A stretch of DNA of 64,000 nucleotides from Aradus depressus (Eukaryota > Arthropoda > Insecta > Hemiptera > Aradidae): the NCBI GenBank assembly GCA_963662175.1, contig OY759218.1, positions 6,874,001-6,938,000 on the forward strand, given 5' to 3'. How positions within the stretch are numbered: the stretch's first letter is position 1; the number at the start of each line of letters is the position of its first letter. Of this stretch, positions 52,557 through 62,336 are shown piece by piece. A program made the position numbers and the translations under genes. The notes under the pieces are model-generated. The model did no database searches. It was not told the origin of the DNA and saw only the letters and a list, made by a program, of their open reading frames with translations.

Positions 52557-52558
52557 TA

Positions 52559-53095
52559 TGTGTGTATGTGATTGGAATGTTGTGAGCGCTCTAACGCAGC
52601 TACGCACTTGAAATTTGGAATGAAGTATGTATACATGTGCTTACTTAAATCTGATTTGATTTTCGCCGAGACCACTTTACTTCGGGCCGCTTATATATTT
52701 ATGACCTAATTAAAATTATTTACAAATAAAAGTTGTATAGAAAACTAAAAGACACATTTTAAATGAAATTCCGATTTTCGAGATACTTGCCGAAAACCGT
52801 AAGTCCTATCGAAAAATTGGTTCTTAACAAAAAAAATCCTAATAAAATTTCCAATAACTTATGTGCCTCTAGATTTGAGGTGGGAACAATACGACGAATG
52901 TTATAGCATCTCAAAGAATATAAAATAAATATTTCAAAGTAATGTTTAAATGGTATCGCGGAGCAACGGCTTATATAAAATAATAACATTGGTAGTTTTT
53001 TATTGAAAATAATAAAGTTGAGAGGGGAGAGAGGTAGTGATCAGTAAAGGTGGGGTTGGTAAACAAAAGTCCTGTAATGGCCAAATCACCTTTTT
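52559..53095 (-). repeat. Family B, continuation after the mariner
   Basis: 'gtgattggaatgttgtgagcgc', 'aactaaaagacacatttt', 'gagatacttgccgaaaacc', 'caataacttatgtgcctctag', 'ttcaaagtaatgttta', then 'aggtggggttggtaaac' at the left end. Confidence 0.88.
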
Positions 53096-53765
53096 TTTTG
53101 TAGCGAATCTTCATTCAAAATTCCTAATACAATAGGATTTTTAATTATTAATATTTTGAATGTATATTTCTTCCTGAAATTTGACAGGTTATGTCCTCAA
53201 TGGGTTTTGACTTCAAATAAGAAATTTCATGACTATACATTCATTACATTGGCAGTTATTGGGAGTTGAGCCGCCCCCCCCCCCCCCCCCCCCCCCCCCA
53301 TCGCCCCCTTCCCTTTAGCCGATTCCGCTGAAAATTAAAATGTATCGCCCTTATGTGGTTTTCAATTCACATATGGAAGGTGTTCTATGTGTATGTGTTA
53401 TGAAATTAACTTAAAATGAATAAATATTAAATTGAACTTAAAAAACATAATATTTACACTCTCAGAAATGAATAGATTTCAAACTTATTAATTCATTATT
53501 TTTGCTACAATAACGATTTTTAACCAAAAATTTTAACCAACAAATCAACTTTTTGTGGGTTAACATATATACGCAGAACACCGTCCATATGAAATTTTGG
53601 GTAGATACATTCATTCTATTGGCAGTTATTATAGTTTTTGTGTTAAGCCTCCCTTCTAAGCCCCCCATTATCTCGTCAATTTGACTGAAAATCAATATGT
53701 GTCGTCGTTAGAGGGTTCTAGGTTCATATATAAAATTTTGTGATGATAAATACTGTGATAATTAC
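53096..53765 (+). repeat. Family A pieces with C26 run
   Basis: 53180-53380 and 53590-53750 carry right-side modules. The C-run at 53274-53299 lies where the family normally has a short C-run ('gagccccccct'), so it is an in-place expansion. Confidence 0.8.
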
Positions 53766-53855
53766 TAAATGTAAAAATAACAAATAAATAAAATTAATAA
53801 TAATTAAAACAAAAAGAATAAATAGGTAATAAATATTAGCACATTTCCTGTAGAA
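53766..53855. other. AT-rich spacer
   Basis: Nothing recognised. Confidence 0.4.
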
Positions 53856-53875
53856 ATTATAGCTGGTCTTCTACT

Positions 53876-54112
53876 AAATTTTGATTTCTAATAGAAATAA
53901 AAGACGTTGTCTTCACACTGTTTTATTTATAATATATCATTGGTTCATCCCACCCACACAGCACAGCGGTTGGAAGATAACTTGATGATGACGCTGTTGC
54001 GACGAAAACCGGTTCTGGTATAAATAAAACAGTGGGAAGACAACGTCTTTTATTTCTATTAGAAATCTAGTCCCACAACATCTTACTATCAAATATGAAA
54101 TTTTGATTTCTA
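53876..54112 (+). mobile_element. 207-bp hammerhead-bearing mini-element (PLE/retrozyme-like), 15-bp target duplication
   Basis: Exact duplications AAATTTTGATTTCTA at 53876-53890 and 54098-54112 bracket a 207-base insert in a family C copy. The insert begins ATAGAAATAAAAGACGTTGT and near its right end carries the inverse of that arm (54020-54062), so about 40 bases are inverted. Between the arms is a hammerhead-like core. It ends TCCCACAACATCTTACTATC plus AAATATG. No protein is encoded. Arms, ribozyme and target-duplication length fit a tiny non-autonomous Penelope-like element or animal retrozyme. Confidence 0.75.
53982..54017 (+). ncRNA. Candidate hammerhead ribozyme
   Basis: TTGATGATGACGCTGTTGCG then ACGAAAACCGGTTCTGGTA. 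Core CUGAUGA is present with C3 changed to T; stem II GaCGC/GCGaC has one A-A mismatch and a TGTT loop; GAAA is intact; stem III ACC/GGT closes before the UA cleavage site. Stem I is not obvious. The best-preserved core in the window. Confidence 0.6.
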
Positions 54113-54834
54113 CAGAAGTTTCCGAAAAGGGCTCTTAAAAAATATCGAAAGTTCAATACGTGCAATTTTGAAGAAAGTGCACGTATTTGAAAAAAATATC
54201 AACAAATTTTTCATTTGGATTTCTTCTAATTTACTAAAGAGACGCCATCTTATTTTTTTTTTTTTTTTTAAATGTTAAATCTAATCCAAAGGTATAAATT
54301 ATCTTACTGGATTCACAATTCCCGTAATATTGAGTTTATTTAACACTAATCTACATTATAAAAATATCTAATATATAAACATAAAAAAAAATTAAATTAT
54401 TTACAAAAGAAATCTTACGAACTAATTACCTAAAACTATATCAGTCATTTTCTGTTTTGTAGTGGTCACTATTTATAATTCTTTTATATTTTGGGCATAT
54501 GTACATATAAATAAAAAGTACCTTTTCCCTTCTACGTACTTCCAATGTTATAATTTTCACTCCTACATTTCCTCTACATCTTCTCTCACTCAGACTGGTT
54601 CACTTCACCTTAACCCTAAAAACTATCTTTAGACTGTCCACCTCCACATCTCTCCTTAGACTGTCTCTCACTATCCGAACAGCCGACGTCGTCTTTTGTT
54701 CTCCATTCATTGGTTGCGACTAGTCCATCTTCATATATTTATTCACTAATTAAGTTATTTCACTCATAACAGCTGTTTTTATACAAATAATAATAATTGA
54801 TTTTATAATCATCTTAATGTGTGTACATTTTTTA

Positions 54835-55000
54835 CATCACAACACATTCTACCCGGAGTTAACGTGTGTTCACATGCACACACACAAACTTTTTTTAAAT
54901 ATTTGGAATCAGGTCGGTAAACATGAAATTCCGTTGCAAACTCCGCATCGAATTTTTGACCGATTATATAACTTCCCCTATACTTCCCAGAAGTTAAAAA
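54835..55000 (+). repeat. Family A right end
   Basis: 'cattctacccggagttaacg', 'ggaatcaggtcggtaaacatg', 'gaccgattatataacttccc', 'ctatacttcccagaagttaaa'. Confidence 0.88.
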
Positions 55001-55379
55001 AAATTTTTGGTGAAATTGAGTTTGCTTGGGATGAGTTGATACATACGTTCGGAACTTGATTCCTATGTTTTCTACTTGAGAGCTTAGCACATCTCCAAGC
55101 AATGTTTCCAATAGTTCAAACATGGAGGAAAGTAAATCTAGAATGTTGCGTCTTGTTTGAAGAACGTTTCTCTCCTCTCTCCTCTCTGCTGCTTCTCAGC
55201 AAATATGAGTCCGCTAATTGGACCAATATCTCATGTCAAACTTATATCATCCAATTCATCAAACCGGGCTACTCAATTTGATTCTCTCTGTCATATGTTG
55301 ACATATTACTTTCCCAGCTGTACCAAGTTATAGAATCAATCAGAAATATGACGTACAGTTTTCTGCTTCCCTGATTACA
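55001..55379. other. Unassigned sequence
   Basis: No repeat or domain recognised. Confidence 0.4.
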
Positions 55380-55560
55380 AAAAATGAATATCCGCTGAAT
55401 CACCGGCTATGTATTTCTCCAGCAAGAATTAATCAATTACGTTTTTTTCTCTCCCTCCAAAGGCAATCCACCGTTTGTGGTAAAACTACTAGAGTATTTG
55501 ACTTATAGAGTGGTTTCTGAATCCTGATACTAAATTTTATTTTATGTTCAAATACATTTC
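55380..55560 (+). repeat. Family A left end
   Basis: 'gctgaatcaccggctatgta', 'tttctccagcaagaattaat', 'ctgaatcctgatactaaatttt'. Confidence 0.88.
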
Positions 55561-55589
55561 TGCGATATTAGTGGAAAGCAATTAAAATT

Positions 55590-55725
55590 TAAAAAAATAA
55601 AGAACTTGTTTAAGTTTTATATTGTCTAATTTCACATAAATATATACCTAAAGTGTACCGGTTTCGGCGTTCTCCATTGTCTGCACTAAGTGACATTCAA
55701 GTTCGCCAGGTTGTCATATTTATAC
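55590..55725 (-). mobile_element. PLE-type arm fragment
   Basis: 'aacttgtttaagttttatat', 'tgtctaatttcacataaata', then ACCGGTTTCGGCGTTCTCCA. Reversed, this is GACAATGGAGAACGCCGAAA then CCGGTA, a hammerhead-tail-like word as at 27215. Confidence 0.55.
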
Positions 55726-56586
55726 AATTCTCAGGTTAGCTGAGATTACCTGACTTTGATTCCCTGTACCCTGGGGAAGTCCTACCATCCTAATAAAATA
55801 AAGTAAATAAAAAATATGGGAAATATAATAGCAACAAATTTTTATTTAAAAAAAAAAAATCAGTTCTTTTTTTAACCTGTTTGGCCGAATGTCTAAACAT
55901 AAATCCATCAGACAAGAAAGAAAACTGGCCAAACTTAGATTTGAAAGGTAATAAGTACTTTGTATATTTTAAGTTCAATGAAAGAGATGTTGAGGTTGAA
56001 GGGCCAGCTGATTTGACACAGAATGTCCCTTATGTAAGCTGTCATAGGATGTGATTCAAGTTAATAAATGAATTAATAGTGAAGTTTTGGAAGGGTCATA
56101 CTCTCCAACTTTTGATCTACTGAGCTAATATGACATAGATAATTAAACAAATTGGACCTTTCACTTAAATAATCAAAAATGAATATCATTAATGAACCAA
56201 ATTGTGTTAAGGTCACACCCTTTATTCTTTTAGAGTAAATTCCGTCCCAATTTAGTGACAGTCCTATGGTGGAAAATTAGTCGAGGACTACATAATAAAC
56301 TAACCGGTTTCTCGACTTCGTCTGGAGTAACTTTAACCAGGTTAGTAACATTATTTGACTGGCTAGTCACTTTAAGTTTCATGATTTTAGAAATAAAATG
56401 AAACCAATGGTTTTTAGATCGGTAGTTTGTGACTTACCCACTCCCCCCTCAGCATAAATGAAAATTTCTGATGCCCCACGACCTAAGTAATACCTTTAAA
56501 AAGATGTTCCACTCAATGTTAAAGTCAAAACTTGAAACATACTAACAGCGCTTTCCCCCTTCCCACCACTACATAGATACTTCTTT
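55726..56586. other. Unassigned AT-rich region
   Basis: No gene or repeat recognised. Short frame at 55790-55978 (-) is Phe/Lys-rich. Confidence 0.45.
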
Positions 56587-56793
56587 GAGGACGCCGGTAG
56601 CTCAGTGGTATGCGTGCTTGCTTACTGAGCTCAAGAACGCGGGTTCGAAACCTGGCCGAGGCCCTTAATTTACTTTATCTGGTAAAAAAAAAACTTGAGC
56701 GATGGTATCGAGCCAGTATGGTGTCAGATACTAGTTAAGGACCCCTACCCTAAGTGAAGAAAAATTTAGGGTAGGCAAAACTTAGGACTCACA
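56587..56793 (+). mobile_element. tRNA-derived SINE, 3'-truncated
   Basis: Starts GAGGACGCCGGTAGCTCAGT with A box TAGCTCAGTGG and B box GGTTCGAAACC, central domain partly deleted (the GGATGGGACGTTAA block is missing), and stops at 'aacttaggactcacac' where family A sequence begins. Confidence 0.92.
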
Positions 56794-56885
56794 CGATAAC
56801 TCCCCAGAGAATGACTGTATTAAAACGAAAATATTACGTATATGTAAATTCAAAACCCCAGAAAGACGACATCTATTGGTTTTGA
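56794..56885 (-). repeat. Family A fragment between two SINEs
   Basis: 'gataactccccagagaatga', 'aattcaaaaccccagaaag', 'acgacatctattggttttga'. Confidence 0.8.
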
Positions 56886-57216
56886 GAGGGCGCCGGTAGC
56901 TCAGTGGTATGCGTGCTTGCTTACTGAGCTCAAGAACGCGGCTTCGAAACCCGGCCGAGGCCTTTTATTTACTTTATCTGGGAGGTAAAAAAAAAAACTT
57001 GAGCACGTCGTCCTTTGGATGGGACGTTAAGCGATGGTCCCGAGCTTGTACGATGTCGGGTACTCGTGACCCCTACCCTAGGTGAATAAAAATTTAGGGT
57101 AGGCAAAATTTAGGACTCCCACAGTAGAGTCGGGCTCGTGTCTATGAGAGCGACGAAAGAGCGCCCTGGTAGTAGGCGATATGACCTCGATATTAAAGCC
57201 TGGACATGAGTCAGAA
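56886..57216 (+). mobile_element. tRNA-derived SINE, full length
   Basis: GAGGGCGCCGGTAGCTCAGT, GTATGCGTGCTTGC, B box GGCTTCGAAACC (one base changed from GGTTCGAAACC), then 'ttggatgggacgttaagcga', 'tggtcccgagcttgtacgat', 'gagagcgacgaaagagcgcc' and 'aaagcctggacatgagtca'. Only about 90 bases from the preceding SINE and in the same orientation. Confidence 0.94.
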
Positions 57217-57439
57217 GTACTAACTTCATATTGAAAACATTATCTGATAAATACCTTTAATTTTTATATTTTCCACAGATATCCTCTTTAAGGTCTGTCG
57301 AATGTACGTTTCAATCATTACGTTTAATTATTTATATAGGTACTAATTTATATCTTTTGGTTTTTTCCATTGTATATTTTTATCATCATTTTATTTATTA
57401 TATATATATATATTTTTTTTTTTATACTTGTTATTGTTA
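57217..57439. other. AT-rich spacer
   Basis: TA-rich; no feature recognised. Confidence 0.4.
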
Positions 57440-57473
57440 TTTTGTTTCCTTTCTCTTTTCTGTGTTTCGCACA

Positions 57474-57525
57474 CTGAGACCTGAGGAAGGGACGTAACAA
57501 CGTCCGGAAATGTCGTGAAAAAGAC
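57474..57525 (+). ncRNA. Hammerhead-like motif of PLE type, strong stem II
   Basis: CTGAGGAAGGGACGTAACAA then CGTCCGGAAATGTCGTG. Core CUGAnGA (U7 position is G, a tolerated site), perfect GGACGT/ACGTCC stem II with AACA loop, then GGAAA. A GTC/GAC pairing could form stem III, but the base before the cleavage position is not the usual U. Confidence 0.5.
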
Positions 57526-57945
57526 ACTTCCGGAAAAGTTATAAAAAAATTATTATCTTAATTTTGATTAAATTAAAAAAAAATTATCTACTGTATTTAT
57601 TATAAACTTTATTATTTATTCGTTTCATTTCTTTTTTTAATAGTGTTTCTATTACTAATCAATATGAGTGTCAGACTCCAAGAGTTAATATCGGTTTATG
57701 TATCTAACTTATAAGCTATCTTAATGTATACAGTCTTATTCCGTATCATATTGCTACGTTATGGTTTAACGGAAATAAATATTATTATTAATAAATAGAT
57801 AAAACTAAAAATTTAGTGGAAAATATACCCTATACATATTTAAATTGTAGAAATGGTAGAGGAGGTTTTGTGGTAAGTAATGTACTCTCTTATCTTCTCC
57901 AGTTTGCAAGAGCTGAAGACTGAAGAGGTATAGATTCAAATAGGA
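57526..57945. other. AT-rich spacer
   Basis: 'acttataagctatcttaatgtata' near 57708 is shared in part with 43870. Otherwise nothing. Confidence 0.4.
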
Positions 57946-57948
57946 AAG

Positions 57949-58110
57949 GAATTTGAAGACAGGTGGAATTTTCTGAATTGCCTTGGTTTTGTTGATGGTA
58001 AGCACGTACGTATCGAACCCACTCCAAATAGCGGCTCTAACTATTTTATCTGTAAAAACTATGATAACATGGTGCTGCTTGATATCGCAAAAGCAACGCT
58101 TGCAACATGA
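57949..58110 (+). pseudogene. PIF/Harbinger transposase fragment (DDE, first aspartate)
   Basis: 53-codon open stretch 'EFEDRWNFLNCLGFVDGKHV' then 'RIEPTPNSGSNYF' and 'YDNMVLLDIAKAT', ending in TGA at 58108-58110. F-x-x-RWNFxNCxG-x-x-DGKHV is the hallmark block of HARBI1-like transposases; the D of DGKH is the first catalytic residue. The other two acidic residues and element ends are not found. Confidence 0.85.
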
Positions 58111-58299
58111 GGAGTTCGAATTCGCATCAGCGAAACGTACTAGGACGACGTGCGTCACTCAGTTCGCCAGTCAACTTTTTGATGTTATCTGTCAAGTTTC
58201 AATAACAAATGGCTTAACAAATAAAAAGTTTTATTTCAATAATATTTTGTATTATATTTAAATAATTTTACAACCTTTTGTAAAAAAAAAGTGGGATTA
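58111..58299. other. Unassigned spacer
   Basis: Nothing recognised. Confidence 0.4.
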
Positions 58300-58910
58300 T
58301 ATAAGAGGACTTTCTTATACCAACCGCCACTGTACAGATCACTCATTCTCCTCTCACATTCATTTCCTACTGGCGTTATTGGGTATATGAAATTAATGTG
58401 TGTTGCCATAAAGGGGATTTATTTATTTCATTGTACAGCGCAATTCTGAGAGTGACATTCTTATACGAAGTAACGCCAGTATGAAGTAATTTTGGGAGTG
58501 ATAGTGGTTGGTATAAGGAGGTCCTGTTATGGCCACATCACATACATTTCATTTTTTCTTTATTTTTTATAATTTTTAATAGAAAACTACCAATAATAAA
58601 AGTATATTTTATAATTCGTTGCCATGCACTACAACTTAAACGTTACTTTGAAATATTCTCGGAAATATTTAGGGAAATTTATTCAGCAATCGTCAGGGCG
58701 CTAAAACTTTGGTAGTACCTCAAATCTAAGGACATATATGCGATTGGAAATTAATAACAAACATTTTTGGTGAGAAACAAATTTTCGAAAGGACTTATCG
58801 TTTTCGCATAAATCTAGGAAAGAAATGTAAGATTCGTAAGAAAACGATATTGAAGAAAAACTTACATGAGGCGCGCGGGGTAGATACCTACGCCCTGAAG
58901 AGAAATACAT
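58300..58910 (+). repeat. Family B: reversed left end, then forward copy
   Basis: 58305-58400 is a reversed left end ('gactttcttataccaaccgc', 'ctggcgttattgggtatatg'). From 58435 a forward copy runs: 'acgccagtatgaagtaattt', 'gtggttggtataaggaggtcc', 'tgccatgcactacaactta', to 'catgaggcgcgcgggg'. Confidence 0.85.
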
Positions 58911-58954
58911 CTTGTACGTTCATCTATGTTCAATAGGTTCGACGGCATCGTTTG

Positions 58955-59265
58955 CAGAAATGTAAACAATGGAAAAGATTGAATTTCAAGAACCTTCATC
59001 CTCCACCAAACCTATGTGGACTTACATGCTCGAACTCTGAGCTTCTTCTGCCAAGGCCAGTGTCCAAAGTCCAGTGCATTCAATCCAAAATCCTTTCTAC
59101 AATAGCCAATGCTCCTTACTACGTCTCCAACAAAACTCTTCCCACTGACCTTAACGTACTTTTGTCACCGAAGTTGCTAAATACAAGTATTAAAAAATAT
59201 TTTCCTCTTTTAGTTCTCACAATAATCCTCTAGTTACTCAGTGGCTTGCGAGTGTCACCACTAAT
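58955..59265 (+). pseudogene. Jockey-like non-LTR 3' coding end
   Basis: The frame 58952-59233 reads 'KVQCIQSKILSTIANAPYYV' then 'SNKTLPTDLNVL', the conserved C-terminal block of Jockey-clade RT proteins (IQ-SKxLR-TI-NAPWYV-N-x-LH-DL). A frame change near 59215 restores 'SHNNPLVTQWLASVTTN', the usual terminal block, before a stop. A short 3' UTR follows and then the 39-bp minisatellite. 5'-truncated and inactive. Confidence 0.85.
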
Positions 59266-59274
59266 TGTTAACAA

Positions 59275-61270
59275 TAAATGAAATATTAGATATAATAGAA
59301 TGGATTGAGTTACAACTTGTAATATTAGATATAATAGAATGGACTGAGTTACAATTTGAATATTAGATATAATAAAATGGAGTGAGTTACAATTTGTAAT
59401 ATTATATATAATATAATGGATTGAGTTACCATTTGTAATATTAGATATAATAAAATGGAGTGAGTTACAATTTGTAATATTATATATAATATAATGGATT
59501 GAGTTACCATTTGTAATATTAGATATAATAAAATGGAGTGAGTTACAATTTGTAATATTAGATATAATAAAATGGAGTGAGTTACCATTTGTAATATTAG
59601 ATATAATATAATGGATTGAGTTACCATTTGTAATATTAGATATAATAAAATGGAGTGAGTTACCATTTGTAATATTAGATATAATAAAATGGAGTGAGTT
59701 ACAATTTGTAATATTATATATAATATAATGGATTGAGTTACCATTTGTAATATTAGATATAATAAAATGGAGTGAGTTACAACTTGTAATATTAGATATA
59801 ATAGAATGGACTGAGTTACAATTTGAATATTAGATATAATAAAATGGAGTGAGTTACAATTTGTAATATTATATATAATATAATGGATTGAGTTACCATT
59901 TGTAATATTAGATATAATAAAATGGAGTGAGTTACAATTTGTAATATTATATATAATATAATGGATTGAGTTACCATTTGTAATATTAGATATAATAAAA
60001 TGGAGTGAGTTACAATTTGTAATATTAGATATAATAAAATGGAGTGAGTTACCATTTGTAATATTAGATATAATAAAATGGAGTGAGTTACAACTTGTAA
60101 TATTAGATATAATAGAATGGACTGATTTACAATTTGAATATTAGATATAATAAAATGGAGTGAGTTACAATTTGTAATATTATATATAATATAATGGATT
60201 GAGTTACCATTTGTAATATTAGATATAATAAAATGGATTGAGTTACCATTTGTAATATTAGATATAATAGAATGGATTGTGTTACCATTTGTAATATTAG
60301 ATATAATAAAATGGATTGAGTTACCATTTGTAATATTAGATATAATAAAATGGAGTGAGTTACCATTTGTAATATTAGATATAATAAAATGGAGTGAGTT
60401 ACAACTTGTAATATTAGATATAATAGAATGGACTGAGTTACAATTTGAATATTATATATAATAAAATGGAGTGAGTTACAATTTGTAATATTATATATAA
60501 TATAATGGATTGAGTTACCATTTGTAATATTAGATATAATAAAATGGATTGAGTTACCATTTGTAATATTAGATATAATAAAATGGAGTGAGTTACCATT
60601 TGTAATATTAGATATAATAAAATGGAGTGAGTTACAACTTGTAATATTAGATATAATAGAATGGACTGAGTTACAATTTGAATATTATATATAATAAAAT
60701 GGAGTGAGTTACAATTTGTAATATTATATATAATATAATGGATTGAGTTACCATTTGTAATATTAGATATAATAAAATGGAGTGAGTTACAATTTGTAAT
60801 ATTATATATAATATAATGGATTGTGTTACCATTTGTAATATTAGATATAATAAAATGGATTGAGTTACCATTTGTAATATTATATATAATATAATGGATT
60901 GAGTTACAACTTGTAATATTAGATATAATAGAATGGACTGAGTTACAATTTGAATATTATATATAATAAAATGGAGTGAGTTACAATTTGTAATATTATA
61001 TATAATATAATGGATTGAGTTACCATTTGTAATATTAGATATAATAAAATGGAGTGAGTTACAATTTGTAATATTATATATAATATAATGGATTGAGTTA
61101 CCATTTGTAATATTAGATATAATAAAATGGAGTGAGTTACAATTTGTAATATTATATATAATATAATGGATTGTGTTACCATTTGTAATATTATATATAA
61201 TATAATGGATTGTGTTACCATTTGTAATATTAGATATAATAGAATGGATTGAGTTACAATTTGTAATATT
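59275..61270. repeat. 39-bp minisatellite, about 51 units
   Basis: Unit: TAATATTAGATATAATAAAA then TGGAGTGAGTTACCATTTG, with variants (GGAG/GGATT/GGACT; ATAAAATG/ATATAATG/ATAGAATG; ACCATT/ACAATT/ACAACTTG). A marked block of an ACAACTTG unit, a GGACTGAG unit and a 38-base unit recurs near 59311, 59778, 60089, 60400, 60633 and 60905, i.e. every 12, 8, 8, 6 and 7 units. Because 39 is 13 codons, the - strand is open between the 38-base units, giving VTQSIILYIILQI-type hydrophobic repeats; these are not convincing genes. Confidence 0.96.
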
Positions 61271-61684
61271 AGAAAACTACTTAATTAGTCTATTTTTTGC
61301 TATTGAATTTTTTCAAAAAGTTCTTCTGAAACTAATTCCCTGAGAACCGAAGTAATCAGAAACAATAAAAGTAGAGTGTAGAGGTGATAAAAAAAGTCAT
61401 AAACTTTGTAACTGTAATTCCGTAACTGTGTAAGCATCCAACGTCCGACCTAGATGTCTTCCATTGAAAACACCATCACCCTGTTACGTTAAATATCAAA
61501 TTTATTTTTATTACTACTAATCCCATTATGTAAAGTGTATGAATGAAATTTATTTTTGAGTATACAGGGTATCTCATAAAATATTTCAAACCTTACATCA
61601 TTCTAATTTGTTTGAATTTTTAATTCTTGGCGTTCGTTTAGAATTGTATTCCAGCATAGAATTATGAATTAATTAAAATGACTA
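61271..61684. other. Unassigned AT-rich spacer
   Basis: 'tatacagggtatctcataaaata' near 61562 is a transposon-end-like word (compare the CAGGGTG ends at 26341). Nothing else. Confidence 0.4.
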
Positions 61685-61920
61685 CTGTGGTCAAGATTGC
61701 GGGTTCGAACCCGGCTGAGGCTCACAGTTTTTTTTTTTTTTTTTTTTAAATGGAAGGTAAAAAAAAGTTGAGCATGCCGTCCTTCGAAGAGAATAGCGGT
61801 CCCGAGCCTGTGCGATGTCAGATATTTGTTAAAATCCCCTAACCTAATTAATCCTGGATAGACACGACGACCCCCACAGTATGCGATATGACCTCACAGT
61901 TAGAGCCATGAGTCACAAAC
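61685..61920 (+). mobile_element. tRNA-derived SINE, internally deleted
   Basis: Starts in the head near the B box ('gattgcgggttcgaacccgg'), a T18 expansion, 'gagcatgccgtccttcgaag', 'gcggtcccgagcctgtgcga', then a shortened tail 'atgcgatatgacctcacagt' to 'gccatgagtcac'. Confidence 0.88.
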
Positions 61921-61924
61921 AATA

Positions 61925-62336
61925 TACAATATACTTCCCCAGATCGATTGGTAGAGTAAGATATTAAGTTTTCACTCTTCCTCTAAACGTTTCTTTTCCT
62001 TCCCTGACCAATTTGGCTGAAAATCTACAAAACTTACTGACTTGAATCTTTTTGGTTTTTGAGTTGAGCCTCCCTCCTCTGATCTCCCCGTTGACAATCG
62101 ACAGATGTCGTCCTTATTGGATCCTGGATCCAAATATAAAATTTCGCAACGATACGTCATTATATGGTAGTTATTAGTACAACCCCCTCCTCTGTTCCAA
62201 CACAAATAAAATTTCATGTTTTTCGTTAACCCTCGTAATTAGGAATCCCTCCATTAGGAATTCCTCCTAATTAGGAATCCTCCTCTTTTCTTTGGCCAAT
62301 TTGGCTAAAAAAAGGTGTTTTGGTCACGAATATAGA
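61925..62336 (+). repeat. Family A copy interrupted by a SINE (left part)
   Basis: 'atatacttccccagatcgattg', 'ccaatttggctgaaaatctac', repeated 'attaggaatccctcc' word at 62238-62280, 'ggccaatttggctaaaa'. Continues at 62690. Confidence 0.8.

Larger units (their letters stand above)
53856..54790 (-). repeat. Family C repeat, reversed copy
   Basis: Reverse counterpart of 39890-40530, split by the mini-element at 53891-54097. Extends further 5' than the other copy ('gactggttcacttcacctt', 'cagccgacgtcgtc'). Confidence 0.8.

Noticed and set aside
56600..56670. Functional tRNA gene
   Set aside because: Only the A and B boxes and acceptor-like start are present; the sequence is the head of a SINE and does not close as a cloverleaf. 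The same applies at 24855-24925, 56886 and 62610-62680.
59349..61221. Hydrophobic repeat-protein genes on the - strand
   Set aside because: Openness comes from a 39-base period; each frame is broken at every 38-base unit, and all starts are the same ATG inside the repeat.
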